Notes under the pieces: generated by a model
Told to the model about the DNA's origin: nothing
Database searches by the model: none
Seen by the model: the letters and a program-made list of their open reading frames with translations, nothing else
Source: an uncultured Tessaracoccus sp.
Lineage (GTDB): Bacteria; Actinomycetota; Actinomycetes; Propionibacteriales; Propionibacteriaceae
Reading direction: 5' to 3'
DNA: 64,000 nt
Assembly: GCF_947286155.1 (NCBI RefSeq)
Contig: NZ_CAMYPD010000005.1
Span: forward strand, 1-64,000
Shown: positions 24,846-35,596 of the stretch, one piece after another
Layout of the letters: each line of letters begins with the position of its first letter
Position numbering within the stretch: the first letter of the stretch is position 1
Translations under genes and position numbers: made by a program

Positions 24846-26184
24846 CATCACCGCCGGCGGCCACCATCACCACCACGTGACAACGGCAGATGGCGCCCAG
24901 GTGCCCGAAGGCACCCGCATCGAGCCCGGCGCGCTGTGGCAGCCCACCGCACCCGCAAACGCGCGACTGTGGCTGGACGTTTCCCAGGGTGCCGCGGGCG
25001 ACATGCTGCTCGCCGCGCTGATCGACGCCGGCGCCGACTCGGCGAGTGTCGCCGCGGTGCTGGAACTCATCGCGCCAGGCAAGCTGCACCTCCAGCACCG
25101 GCGCGTGGAGCGCGGGCCGTTCGCCGCGCACAAGGTGGACGTGATCGCCGACGAGCCCAACCCACCGGTGCGGCATCTCGCTGATGTCGAGGCCATGCTC
25201 GCCGTCGACGGCGTGCCCGAGGCGACGCGCTCCCTCGCCCTCAGCGCCTTCCGCCTGCTGGCCGAGGCCGAGGCGCACGTGCATGGCATGTCCGTCGAGG
25301 ATGTGCACTTCCACGAGGTGGGGGCGCTGGATTCCATCGGCGACATCGTCGGCGTCGCGGAGGCGGTGCGCACGCTGCAGGTGGCGCGCACGTCGTGCTC
25401 GACGGTGGCCGTCGGCGCTGGTCACGTGCACACCCAGCACGGCAACCTGAGCGTGCCGCCGCCGGCGGTGCTGCAGCTTGCGGTGGGCTGGGACATCGAG
25501 GCTGGCGGGCCGGAGAACGTCGGCGAACTGTGCACTCCCACCGGGCTCGCGCTGCTGCGGGCCATGTGCGACGAGCAGGAGACGCTGCCGCGTATGCGGG
25601 TGGCCGCGGTGGGTGTCGGGGCAGGTACCAGGGTGCGCCAAGACCGCGCCGGCGTACTGCGGGCACTCATCGGGCGCGGAGGGGGCGACGTCGGGGCTCG
25701 GGAGGTGCAGGAGATCTCGGCGAACGTCGACGACCTCGACCCCCGCCTATGGCCCGACGTGCTCCACCGGCTCCTCGACGCCGGGGCGCTCGACGCGTGG
25801 CTCACCCCCGTCGTGATGAAGAAGGGGCGCCCGGCGCACGTCGTAACGGCACTCGCGACGCCCGACCGCGCGCAGCAGGTAGCCGACGTGCTCCTCACGC
25901 ATACGTCGACCCTCGGCGTGCGCACGTCCGCCCCGCTCACCCGGCAGGTGCTTCGTCGGGATTGGGTGTCGGTGGATGTGGACGGCCACGAGGTGCGCAT
26001 TAAGGTCGCCGGCGAACCGGATACCGGCGTGATTACCCAAGCCACGCCCGAATTCGTCGACGTCGAAGCCCTCGCCGCCGCGCTCGACGTGCCGCAGCGG
26101 GTGGCGCTGGCGCGGGCGCAGGCGGCGGCCTGGAATGCGGGGCTCAGGCCTGGTGCGGCGTGGCCGGAGGCAGCCGATGAATGA
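24838..26184 (+). CDS. larC: Nickel insertion protein LarC (full-length, single frame)
   Basis: 448 residues. LarC uses CTP to insert nickel into the pincer dinucleotide, completing the cofactor. RLWLDVSQGAAGDMLLAALIDAG is the conserved N-terminal block; MSVEDVHFHEVGALDSIGDIVG and ENVGELCTPTGLALLRAM follow, and the C-terminal LarC2 part contains VVMKKGRPAHVV and HTSTLGVR. In some lactobacilli larC is read through a programmed frameshift (larC1/larC2); here it is one continuous frame. An extra N-terminal tail with GGHHHHH at residues 7-13 could bind nickel. Start ATG 24838 lies inside larB; the stop overlaps the lacI-type gene by 8 bases. Confidence 0.95.
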   Translation: MHDITAGGHHHHHVTTADGAQVPEGTRIEPGALWQPTAPANARLWLDVSQGAAGDMLLAALIDAGADSASVAAVLELIAPGKLHLQHRRVERGPFAAHKVDVIADEPNPPVRHLADVEAMLAVDGVPEATRSLALSAFRLLAEAEAHVHGMSVEDVHFHEVGALDSIGDIVGVAEAVRTLQVARTSCSTVAVGAGHVHTQHGNLSVPPPAVLQLAVGWDIEAGGPENVGELCTPTGLALLRAMCDEQETLPRMRVAAVGVGAGTRVRQDRAGVLRALIGRGGGDVGAREVQEISANVDDLDPRLWPDVLHRLLDAGALDAWLTPVVMKKGRPAHVVTALATPDRAQQVADVLLTHTSTLGVRTSAPLTRQVLRRDWVSVDVDGHEVRIKVAGEPDTGVITQATPEFVDVEALAAALDVPQRVALARAQAAAWNAGLRPGAAWPEAADE

Positions 26185-27202
26185 TGCCCAGCCCGAGCGC
26201 AAGCGGCGCAAGCGGGTGACGATCTACGACATCGCGGAGGCGGCGGGTGTGGCGCCGTCAACGGTGTCGCGCACCTTCGCACGGCCCGGCCGGGTGGGTG
26301 CGGAGACCGCCGAGCACGTTCGCGCCACCGCGCGGCGACTCGGCTACCGGGAGCGGCCCGTCGCGCGCGGCTACGACGACGCATCACGGAAGACGCTGGG
26401 AATCGTCGTCGCCGACGCCGCGAACCCGGTGTTTGCGCACATCATGAAGGGATTCCAGCTGGAGGCCGCGCGCCACGGCTACTCGGTGCTGCTCCTCGAC
26501 ACGCAGGAAGACGCCCAAATAGAGCGCCAAGAGATCGACCGCCTCGCACCGCTCGTCGACGGGCTAGCGCTCGGCGCGTCGAGGCTCAGCGACTCCGCGA
26601 TCATGCAGATCGTCAAAATCCGGCCCGTGGTGAGCGTGAACCGCGTGATCGCGGGGCTGCCGTCGGTGATCGCCGACACCGCGCGCGGCATGCGCACGGT
26701 TGTCACCCACCTCGCCGCGCTCGGCCACACCCGATTCACGTACCTGCCTGGGCCTGCGGCGTCGTGGGCCGACGGCGTGCGCTGGCGGGGAATATCAGAG
26801 GCCTGCCACCAGCTGGACCTGGTGTGCCGCCGCATGCAGCCGCAGCGCCCATCGCTCGACGGCGGGGTGGCCGCGTCCCGTGAGTGGATGAGCCAACGCA
26901 CCACCGCCGTCATCGCCTACAACGACATGATGGCCATCGGGTTCATGAAGGCTTGTCAGCGAGCTGGCGTGCTGGTTCCCGACGATGTGTCCGTCGTGGG
27001 CGTCGACAACTCCATCTCGTCGGTGCTGACCACACCGACCCTCACCAGCGTGGCGCCGTCCACGTCGGATATCGGCGGGCGCGCGGCCCGCGCCCTCATC
27101 TCGCAACTACAACACCGGTCGTCGCCGAGCGCGGAGACGATCGTCGTCCCCATGCAACTGCACAGCCGGGAGAGCACAGCCGCCCCCGGTCACCGTCAAT
27201 GA
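26177..27202 (+). CDS. LacI-family transcription regulator
   Basis: 341 residues. The N-terminal helix-turn-helix VTIYDIAEAAGVAPSTVSRTF is followed by the hinge, and then a periplasmic-binding-like effector domain (TLGIVVADAANPVF to the end). It overlaps larC by 8 bases and is followed 15 bases later by uxaC. It is thus embedded in the operon and most likely controls it in response to a uronate or aldonate. LacI proteins of hexuronate clusters usually repress until the sugar acid binds. No operator could be read with confidence near 23163-23283; the palindrome near 23001-23022 is a candidate. Start ATG 26177 chosen for the overlap; an earlier in-frame start at 26135 lies inside larC. Confidence 0.9.
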   Translation: MNDAQPERKRRKRVTIYDIAEAAGVAPSTVSRTFARPGRVGAETAEHVRATARRLGYRERPVARGYDDASRKTLGIVVADAANPVFAHIMKGFQLEAARHGYSVLLLDTQEDAQIERQEIDRLAPLVDGLALGASRLSDSAIMQIVKIRPVVSVNRVIAGLPSVIADTARGMRTVVTHLAALGHTRFTYLPGPAASWADGVRWRGISEACHQLDLVCRRMQPQRPSLDGGVAASREWMSQRTTAVIAYNDMMAIGFMKACQRAGVLVPDDVSVVGVDNSISSVLTTPTLTSVAPSTSDIGGRAARALISQLQHRSSPSAETIVVPMQLHSRESTAAPGHRQ

Positions 27203-27217
27203 ATAGGAGCCCGAGCT

Positions 27218-28636
27218 ATGTCAACACCGCTGACCCTCCACCCCGACCGCCTCTTCCCCGCCGAGCCTTCCGTGCGTGCCATCGCCCGCGAGCTCTACGC
27301 GGAGGTGGCGGAGCTGCCCATCATCTCGCCGCACGGGCACGTGCCCGTCGAGTGGCTCGCCGACGATACCCCGTTCACCGACCCGACGTCGCTGCTGCTC
27401 ACCCCCGACCACTACACCAACCGCCTCCTGCACGCCGTCGCGGGCGTGGAGCTGGCGCAGCTCGGGGTGCCGGTGGGCAGCCCGATGACGCCGGAGGCCG
27501 CGCGCGAGGCCTTCCGCATCTTCTGCGCGAATTGGAAGGTGTTTCGCGGCACGCAGGTGCAGTTCTGGTTCGAGAGCCAGTTCGTCGACGTGTTCGGCGT
27601 CGATGTGCGCCCGTCGGCGGAGTCGGCGGACGAGATCTACGACCACATCTCCGCCTGCCTCGCCCGCGACGAGTACCGCCCGCGCGCGCTGTACCGTCGG
27701 TTCAACATTGCCGCGCTGGCTACCACCGATGACCCCTGCGACACCCTCGACGGGCACCGCGCGCTCGTCGACGATCCGGCCTGGGACGGGCGCGTGATGC
27801 CCACCTTCCGCCCCGACCGGTACCTCGAGCCCGCCCGCGACGGGTTCGCCGCCCTCACTGCGGCGCTCGGCGAAGCGGCTGGGCTGGAGATCGGCAGCTA
27901 CGCCGACCACGTCGAAGCCATGCGCCGGCGCCGGCAGTACTTCAAGGAGCACGGCGCGGTGTCGTCGGACCACTCTCACCGCGACGCCCGCTGCGAACGT
28001 GTCGACGACGCGGAGGCCGAGCGCTTGTTCGCGGCGGCGCTGGCCGGCCAGATCTCGCCCGAGGAGGGCGACGTGCTGCGTCGGCACATGGTGAATGACC
28101 AAGCCAGGCTGGCTTGCGAGGACGGGCTGGTGATGACGCTGCACCCGGCGGTGTTCCGCAACCACGACTCCGCCGCGCTCGCCCGCTACGGTGCCGACGT
28201 GGGTGGCGACGTGCCGCTGTCGGTGGAGTTCGCGTCGGCGCTGCAGCCCGTCCTCGACGCGTACGGCAACGCCGACGGCTTCCACCTGGTGGTGTTCACG
28301 ATGGACGAGACGGTGTACTCGCGCGAGCTGGCGCCGCTGGCCGGCTGGTACCGCGGCATGTACGTCGGCGCGCCGTGGTGGTTCATCGACGAGAACGACG
28401 CCATGATGCGCTACCGCCGCGCGACGACGGGGTACGGCACGCTGCAGAAGGGGTCGGGATTCATCGACGACACCCGCGCGTTCTGCTCCATCCCCGCCCG
28501 CCACGACGCTGCCCGCCGCGTCGATTGTGCGTTCCTCGCCGGGCTGGTCGCTGAGCACCGCCTCGCGCTCGACGAGGCCCGCGACACCGCCATCGACCTC
28601 GTCGTCGCCCAGCCCCAGCGGGCCTTCAAGCTGTGA
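27218..28636 (+). CDS. uxaC: Glucuronate isomerase
   Basis: 472 residues. Isomerises D-glucuronate to D-fructuronate (and galacturonate to tagaturonate), the first step of hexuronate breakdown. The metal-site motif ISPHGHVP sits near residue 35. FVDVFGVD, YRRFNIAALATTDDP, MPTFRPD and SDHSHRDAR follow in the order expected for the family; YNADGFHLVVF-like GNADGFHLVVFTMDETVYSREL is the later substrate region. ATG 27218 has TAGGAGC 10-15 bases ahead. It lies between the lacI-type gene and the fructuronate reductase gene. No mannonate dehydratase gene (uxuA) follows, which is unusual for a glucuronate operon. Confidence 0.93.
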   Translation: MSTPLTLHPDRLFPAEPSVRAIARELYAEVAELPIISPHGHVPVEWLADDTPFTDPTSLLLTPDHYTNRLLHAVAGVELAQLGVPVGSPMTPEAAREAFRIFCANWKVFRGTQVQFWFESQFVDVFGVDVRPSAESADEIYDHISACLARDEYRPRALYRRFNIAALATTDDPCDTLDGHRALVDDPAWDGRVMPTFRPDRYLEPARDGFAALTAALGEAAGLEIGSYADHVEAMRRRRQYFKEHGAVSSDHSHRDARCERVDDAEAERLFAAALAGQISPEEGDVLRRHMVNDQARLACEDGLVMTLHPAVFRNHDSAALARYGADVGGDVPLSVEFASALQPVLDAYGNADGFHLVVFTMDETVYSRELAPLAGWYRGMYVGAPWWFIDENDAMMRYRRATTGYGTLQKGSGFIDDTRAFCSIPARHDAARRVDCAFLAGLVAEHRLALDEARDTAIDLVVAQPQRAFKL

Positions 28637-28664
28637 CCCCCGAGACCCCCAGGAAAGGAACACC

Positions 28665-30047
28665 ATGACCACCCTCACTCGCGCCACCCACGGCCGCCCC
28701 GCTGCTCCGGTGAAGATTGTGCACCTCGGGCTCGGCAACTTCATGCGCGCCCACCAGGCCTGGTACACCGAGCACGCCACCGACGCCGACGCGTGGGGCA
28801 TCGCCGCGTTCACCGGCCGGCGCCCCACCATGGCCGAGGTGCTCTCCCCGCAGGACGGGTTGTACACGCTCATCACGAAGGGCCCCGACGGCGACGCGTT
28901 CGAGGTGATCTCCAGCATCTCCGCCGTGCATCCCGCCGACGACCTCGCCGCGCTCGTCGGCTACTTCACCTCCCCTGAGCTGGCGGTGGTGACCTCGACC
29001 GTCACCGAGGCCGGCTACTGCCGCCGCGATGACGGCGGCCTCGACGCCGAGCGCGACGACATCGCGGCAGACCTCACCGCAGTGAGGGGCGCCGTCGGGG
29101 ATGGGGTGGATGCGCTCGCCGGGTTGCAGCTCGCGACGGCACCGGTGCGGGTGACTGCTGCGCTGGCAGCCCGTCGCGCCGCCGGGCTGGGTGGGCTCAC
29201 CGTCTTGCCCTGCGACAACCTCCCCGACAACGGCGCCGCCTTCGGCCGCGTCATACGCGACGCCGCGCTTGCGGTCGACGAGGAACTCGCAGCGTGGATC
29301 GACGAACACGTGTCGTTCGCGACGTGCATGGTCGACCGCATCACGCCCGCCACCACCGACGACGAGGTCGCCGCCGTCGAGAAGTCAGAGGGCTACCACG
29401 ATGCTTCGCCTGTGCCCACGGAGCCGTTCAGCGAGTGGGTCATAGCGGGCGACTTCCCGGCCGGGCGGCCTGAGTGGGAGTCGGCGGGGGCGACGATCGT
29501 CGACGACGTGGAGCTCTACGAGCAGCGCAAGCTGTGGATGCTGAACGGGTCGCACTCGCTGATGGCGTACGCCGGGCCGATTCTGGGCTTGGAGACGGTG
29601 TGCGACGGCATCAACGACCCGCGGCTGCGCGAGCTGGTGCAGCAGTGGTGGCGCGAGGCCGGGCCGGGGCTCAGCGTGGCGTGGGAAGAGTACGCGGAGG
29701 CTCTCACTAAGCGCTACGAGAACCCGAACATCCGGCATCTGCTCGCGCAGATCGCTGCCGACGGTTCGCAGAAGATTCCTGTGCGGATTGTGCCGACGCT
29801 GCGTCGTCTCCGTGAGGCCTGTGAGATGCCGACGGCGGCCGTCACCGCCGTCGCGGCGTGGCTGCTGCATCTGCGCGGTGAGGGTTCGCCAGTCAAGGAC
29901 GCCGCCGAGGATAAGGTGAAGGCACTTGTCGGAGGCACGTTACGAGAGGACGCCGCCCGAGTGGTGGCCTTCGCCTCGCCCGAACTCGCCAGCGACGACG
30001 CCCTGATCGACGCCGTCGTCGAAGCCGCCGAGGGGCTGCTCGCTTAG
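28665..30047 (+). CDS. uxuB: Fructuronate reductase / mannitol dehydrogenase family
   Basis: 460 residues of the long-chain mannitol dehydrogenase family. The N-terminal NAD-binding motif is VKIVHLGLGNFMRAHQAWY; the catalytic segment is EQRKLWMLNGSHSLMAYAG, with the family's Lys and the Asn-x-x-His. By context (directly after uxaC) it should reduce D-fructuronate to D-mannonate. Mannitol 2-dehydrogenase is the alternative from sequence alone. Start ATG 28665 follows AGGAAAGGA. It is the last gene of the larE-uxuB operon; PAL-A copy 4 begins 15 bases after its stop. Confidence 0.88.
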   Translation: MTTLTRATHGRPAAPVKIVHLGLGNFMRAHQAWYTEHATDADAWGIAAFTGRRPTMAEVLSPQDGLYTLITKGPDGDAFEVISSISAVHPADDLAALVGYFTSPELAVVTSTVTEAGYCRRDDGGLDAERDDIAADLTAVRGAVGDGVDALAGLQLATAPVRVTAALAARRAAGLGGLTVLPCDNLPDNGAAFGRVIRDAALAVDEELAAWIDEHVSFATCMVDRITPATTDDEVAAVEKSEGYHDASPVPTEPFSEWVIAGDFPAGRPEWESAGATIVDDVELYEQRKLWMLNGSHSLMAYAGPILGLETVCDGINDPRLRELVQQWWREAGPGLSVAWEEYAEALTKRYENPNIRHLLAQIAADGSQKIPVRIVPTLRRLREACEMPTAAVTAVAAWLLHLRGEGSPVKDAAEDKVKALVGGTLREDAARVVAFASPELASDDALIDAVVEAAEGLLA

Positions 30048-30061
30048 GGGTCTCCGCGCCA

Positions 30062-30144
30062 AGCTAACCCAATATCCACACGCGTTTGCTGAAAAGGCCC
30101 AAAAACGGCGATCTGAGCAAACGCGTGTGAATATTGGGTTAGCT
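30062..30144. repeat. PAL-A palindromic repeat, copy 4
   Basis: 29-bp arms (30062-30090, 30116-30144) with one mismatch (GTGTGAATA against GTGTGGATA) and a 25-base loop. A:T variant. It lies between two genes of the same strand, uxuB and the hydrolase. Confidence 0.92.
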
Positions 30145-30188
30145 GAGGTCTGCGCACATACGTCGGCGCGGGGTAGTACCGTCGGTGT

Positions 30189-31040
30189 ATGGACGAGACC
30201 ACTATCACCATCACCACCGACGACGGTATCGAGCTGCAGGTGTACCGCTGGGCGCCAGCGGGCAAGCCGAAGGCCGCCGTGCAGTTGCATCATGGGCTCG
30301 GCGAGCACGCCGGCCGCTACCGCCGGTTCGCGGAAGCCCTCACCGCCGCCGGCTACCTCGTGTACGCACCTGACCAGCGCGCCTCGGGCCGCACCGCGAA
30401 CGGCGAGTACGGCAACTGGGGCCCCGACGGCTGGGCGGGCTGGGTGCACGACTACGCCCTGGTCAATCAGCGCATCCGCGAGGACAACCCCGGCCTGAAA
30501 GTAGCGCTCTTCGGGCACTCACTGGGCTCCTTCGGCGCCCAGCACTACCTCCTCGAACACTCCGCCGACGTGGACGCCGTCGTGCTAAGCGGCACGGGCG
30601 ACGTTGCGGTGTTCGCCCCGATGCTCGCCAGCGACGGTCCAGCCGCCCTCTCCGCATTCAACGCCCCCTTCGAGCACCGCACCGGATTCGAGTGGCTGAG
30701 CCGGGACGAGGCCGAGGTAGACAAGTACGTCGACGACCCGGCCTGCGGCTGGGCGGCCCCCGCCCCCGCTGGGCTCGCGAGCCTCGCCGATGCCGCCGAC
30801 GATGCGAAACTCCAAGGCCTCACGAAGACGCTGCCCATACTGCTCATCTCGGGCACCCACGACCCAGTGGGCGGCCAGGATGGCGACGGCGTGGAGACCA
30901 CGGCACAGCGCTACAAGGATGCCGGCATGGAGCACGTCACCGTGAAGCTCTACCCCGAGGCCCGCCACGAGATCTTGAACGAACTGAACCGCGACGAGGT
31001 CACGCAGGACGTCATCGCGTTCCTGGACATCACCTTGTGA
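30189..31040 (+). CDS. Alpha/beta hydrolase, monoacylglycerol lipase type
   Basis: 283 residues. The oxyanion motif LHHGLGEHAGRY is near residue 34; the nucleophile elbow is GHSLGSFGA (Ser near 105). The acid Asp is in ISGTHDPVGG and the catalytic His in EARHEILNE. This pattern (HGxxEHxGRY plus GHSMGG-like elbow) is that of lysophospholipase/monoacylglycerol lipases. No signal peptide, so it acts in the cytosol on small esters or acylglycerols. Stand-alone gene after PAL-A copy 4. Substrate not decided. Confidence 0.85.
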   Translation: MDETTITITTDDGIELQVYRWAPAGKPKAAVQLHHGLGEHAGRYRRFAEALTAAGYLVYAPDQRASGRTANGEYGNWGPDGWAGWVHDYALVNQRIREDNPGLKVALFGHSLGSFGAQHYLLEHSADVDAVVLSGTGDVAVFAPMLASDGPAALSAFNAPFEHRTGFEWLSRDEAEVDKYVDDPACGWAAPAPAGLASLADAADDAKLQGLTKTLPILLISGTHDPVGGQDGDGVETTAQRYKDAGMEHVTVKLYPEARHEILNELNRDEVTQDVIAFLDITL

Positions 31041-31079
31041 CGGACGCGGCCGTTGCCAGCCGGCGCGCTCGCGGCGCTC

Positions 31080-31484
31080 TCAGCGCCAGCCGAGCTCGCG
31101 CGGCTGGTAGCGCCCGTGGTAGATGCCGCCGTAGCCGTCGGCGGTAAACAGCCTTGTCATGCCGGTGCTCTGTAGGCGTTGCAGCGTTTCGCTGAGGCGT
31201 TCGATCTGCCCCTGCAGCGCCTCCACCTCGTCCTCAAGCGCGAGGATGCGACGGATCCCCTCCAGGTTGATGCCCTCGTCCTGTGAGAGCTGCTGGATAT
31301 GCCTGAGCTTGGCCACGTCGTGCAGGGAATACCGACGCCCCCTCCCCCGCGCGCGCTTGGGCACGACGAGGCCAAGCCTGTCGTAGCCGCGCAGCGTTTG
31401 CGGGTGCATGTCCGCGAGCTCCGCCGCTATCGAGATGGGGAACACCGCAGCGTGGGGGTCGAACGGCTGGGGAAGGTTCTGCAT
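31080..31484 (-). CDS. hspR: HspR, MerR-family heat-shock repressor
   Basis: 134 residues. The MerR-type DNA-binding domain FPISIAAELADMHPQTLRGYDRLGLVVPKR is followed by the RRYSLHDVAKLRHIQQL wing and a coiled-coil stretch LEDEVEALQGQIERLSETLQ. HspR represses the dnaK operon by binding HAIR sites, with DnaK as co-repressor in studied actinobacteria. Two HAIR sites are present in front of dnaK (35145-35217). It is the last gene of the dnaK-grpE-dnaJ-hspR operon, so it is autoregulated. A GTG at 31487 just before the ATG is an equal start choice. Confidence 0.94.
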   Translation of the reverse strand: MQNLPQPFDPHAAVFPISIAAELADMHPQTLRGYDRLGLVVPKRARGRGRRYSLHDVAKLRHIQQLSQDEGINLEGIRRILALEDEVEALQGQIERLSETLQRLQSTGMTRLFTADGYGGIYHGRYQPRELGWR

Positions 31485-31490
31485 CACGGA

Positions 31491-32654
31491 TCACCCAAAC
31501 AGCCCGGCTCGCGGGTTGGCCTGATTCGACGCATCGGTGAAGGCCTTCAGCGCAGCCTTCGCCTCGTCGGTTAAGTGCTCCGGCACCTGGACGTTGATCG
31601 TAACGATGAGGTCGCCCATCGACCCGTCCGACTTGCGCACGCCCTTGCCACGCACGCGCATCTTGGCGCCGTTCGAGGTGCCGGCAGGCAGCCGCAGCTT
31701 CACGCTGGGGCCCTGCAGCGTCGGCACCGCGATCTCCGCACCCAGCGACGCCTCACCGATGGTGACGGGCACGTCGAGCGTGAGGTTGTGGCCGTCGCGA
31801 CCGAACAGTTTGTGCGGCTCGACGCTCACCTCGACGTACAGGTCGCCCTTCGCGCCGCCGTTCTCGCCGGCCGCGCCCTTGCCCTTCAGCCTGACCCGCT
31901 GCCCGTCCTGCACACCGGCAGGAATGCGCACCTGGAGGGAGGACGTCGTCTTCCCTCGCCCAGAGCCATCACAGTCCGGACAAGGGGTTTCGACGATCAA
32001 CCCGCGGCCGCGGCAGTCGGGGCAGGGCTCGGACATCGAGAACACGCCGCCCACCTCAGCGGAGTGCATGCCGGAGCCTTCACACGTCGGGCACACCTTC
32101 GGCAGCGTGCCTGCCTTCGCGCCGGTGCCGCGACATGCGGTACACGGCGAGTCGGAAGGCATGCGCAAGGACACCGTCGTGCCCTCCACCGCCTGCTGGA
32201 AGGTGAGCGTGGCCTTGGCTTCGACGTCGGCTCCCCGACGCGGCCCCCTCCCAGTTTGCTTGCGAGAGCCCCCGCCGCCACCGCCAAAGAGGTTGCCGAA
32301 GATGTCGCTGAATCCACCGGCTGCCCCGCCGGGGGCGGCGTTGCGGAAGAGGTCGTCGAAGCCGGCTGAGCCGCCGCCATGCGACGGCCCGGCCTTCGGG
32401 AATCGGAACCCGCCCCCGCCAAACAGGCTGCGGGCATCATCGTATTCCTTGCGCTTCTTCGGGTCGCTGAGCACGGAGTTGGCTTCCGACGCCTCCTTGA
32501 AACGCGCCTCGGCCTTCTTATCGCCCGGGTTTCTGTCCGGGTGATTCTGCGACGCGATCTTGCGGAATGCTTTCCTGATCTCGTCTCCCGATGCGTTCTT
32601 GGAGACCCCAAGGACCTTGTAATAGTCCTTGTCAACCCAATCTTTCGTGCTCAT
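31491..32654 (-). CDS. dnaJ: Molecular chaperone DnaJ
   Basis: 387 residues. Co-chaperone that delivers substrates to DnaK and stimulates its ATPase. The J domain has the essential HPD (QNHPDRNPG); a Gly/Phe-rich stretch follows, with long glycine runs. The zinc domain has the four repeats CTACRGTG, CPTCEGSG, CPDCRGRG and CPDCDGSG. The C-terminal substrate domain is complete. The N-terminal extension MSTKDWVDKDYY is that of actinobacterial DnaJ1. 22 bases downstream of grpE, and hspR begins right after its stop. Confidence 0.97.
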   Translation of the reverse strand: MSTKDWVDKDYYKVLGVSKNASGDEIRKAFRKIASQNHPDRNPGDKKAEARFKEASEANSVLSDPKKRKEYDDARSLFGGGGFRFPKAGPSHGGGSAGFDDLFRNAAPGGAAGGFSDIFGNLFGGGGGGSRKQTGRGPRRGADVEAKATLTFQQAVEGTTVSLRMPSDSPCTACRGTGAKAGTLPKVCPTCEGSGMHSAEVGGVFSMSEPCPDCRGRGLIVETPCPDCDGSGRGKTTSSLQVRIPAGVQDGQRVRLKGKGAAGENGGAKGDLYVEVSVEPHKLFGRDGHNLTLDVPVTIGEASLGAEIAVPTLQGPSVKLRLPAGTSNGAKMRVRGKGVRKSDGSMGDLIVTINVQVPEHLTDEAKAALKAFTDASNQANPRAGLFG

Positions 32655-32676
32655 CTACGGCCTTTCCGTGGTGTGC

Positions 32677-35217
<2,541 letters not shown>

Positions 35218-35297
35218 GTTGCGTGGGTTGGGGTGGGCGGGGCGTCGGGCGTCGGGCGTCGCGCTCCCCTGGTTCTTCTGCTCCATCCGGCAGGGGC

Positions 35298-35413
35298 AAC
35301 CTGTGCGGCAACTGAGCGGATTAAGTGTCACCTGCCTCCCGCCGACGCCTCGTCGCAGCTAAGCAAGTGACACCTATTCCGCAACTGAGCCGCACAGGTT
35401 ACGTGTGCCCGAC
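35298..35413. repeat. PAL-C nested palindromic repeat, copy 1
   Basis: Outer arms AACCTGTGCGGC (35298-35309) and GCCGCACAGGTT (35389-35400); inner arms GTGTCAC and GTGACAC; CAACTGAGC occurs near both outer arms as a direct repeat. ACGTGTGCCCGAC follows the right arm here and in copy 2. Length from arm to arm is 103 bp in both copies. Confidence 0.9.
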
Positions 35414-35450
35414 GATCAGCCCAGCTGGGGGCACCGGGACTGGGCACCAG

Positions 35451-35492
35451 GGGGCGGGGGCCTCCGAGGGGGCGGGGGCCTCCGAGGGGGCG
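35451..35492 (+). repeat. G-rich 18-bp tandem repeat
   Basis: Two full units of GGGGCGGGGGCCTCCGAG (35451-35468, 35469-35486) and a partial third (GGGGCG). Runs of four and five G on the coding strand, 105-146 bases before the bluB-cobT start, could form a G-quadruplex. Confidence 0.8.
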
Positions 35493-35596
35493 AGATGCCC
35501 CAGCCGGGGCACCGGGCCGGAACCACCCGGGCGCGAAACCCCGGACGCGAGACGCCGCAAGTAGGCCACGCGCGGCGCACCACTAGGCTCAGGGCT

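Noticed and set aside
35405..35596. N-terminal extension of BluB-CobT
   Set aside because: The stretch is PAL-C flank and G-rich repeat DNA, and the BluB domain begins after the ATG at 35597.
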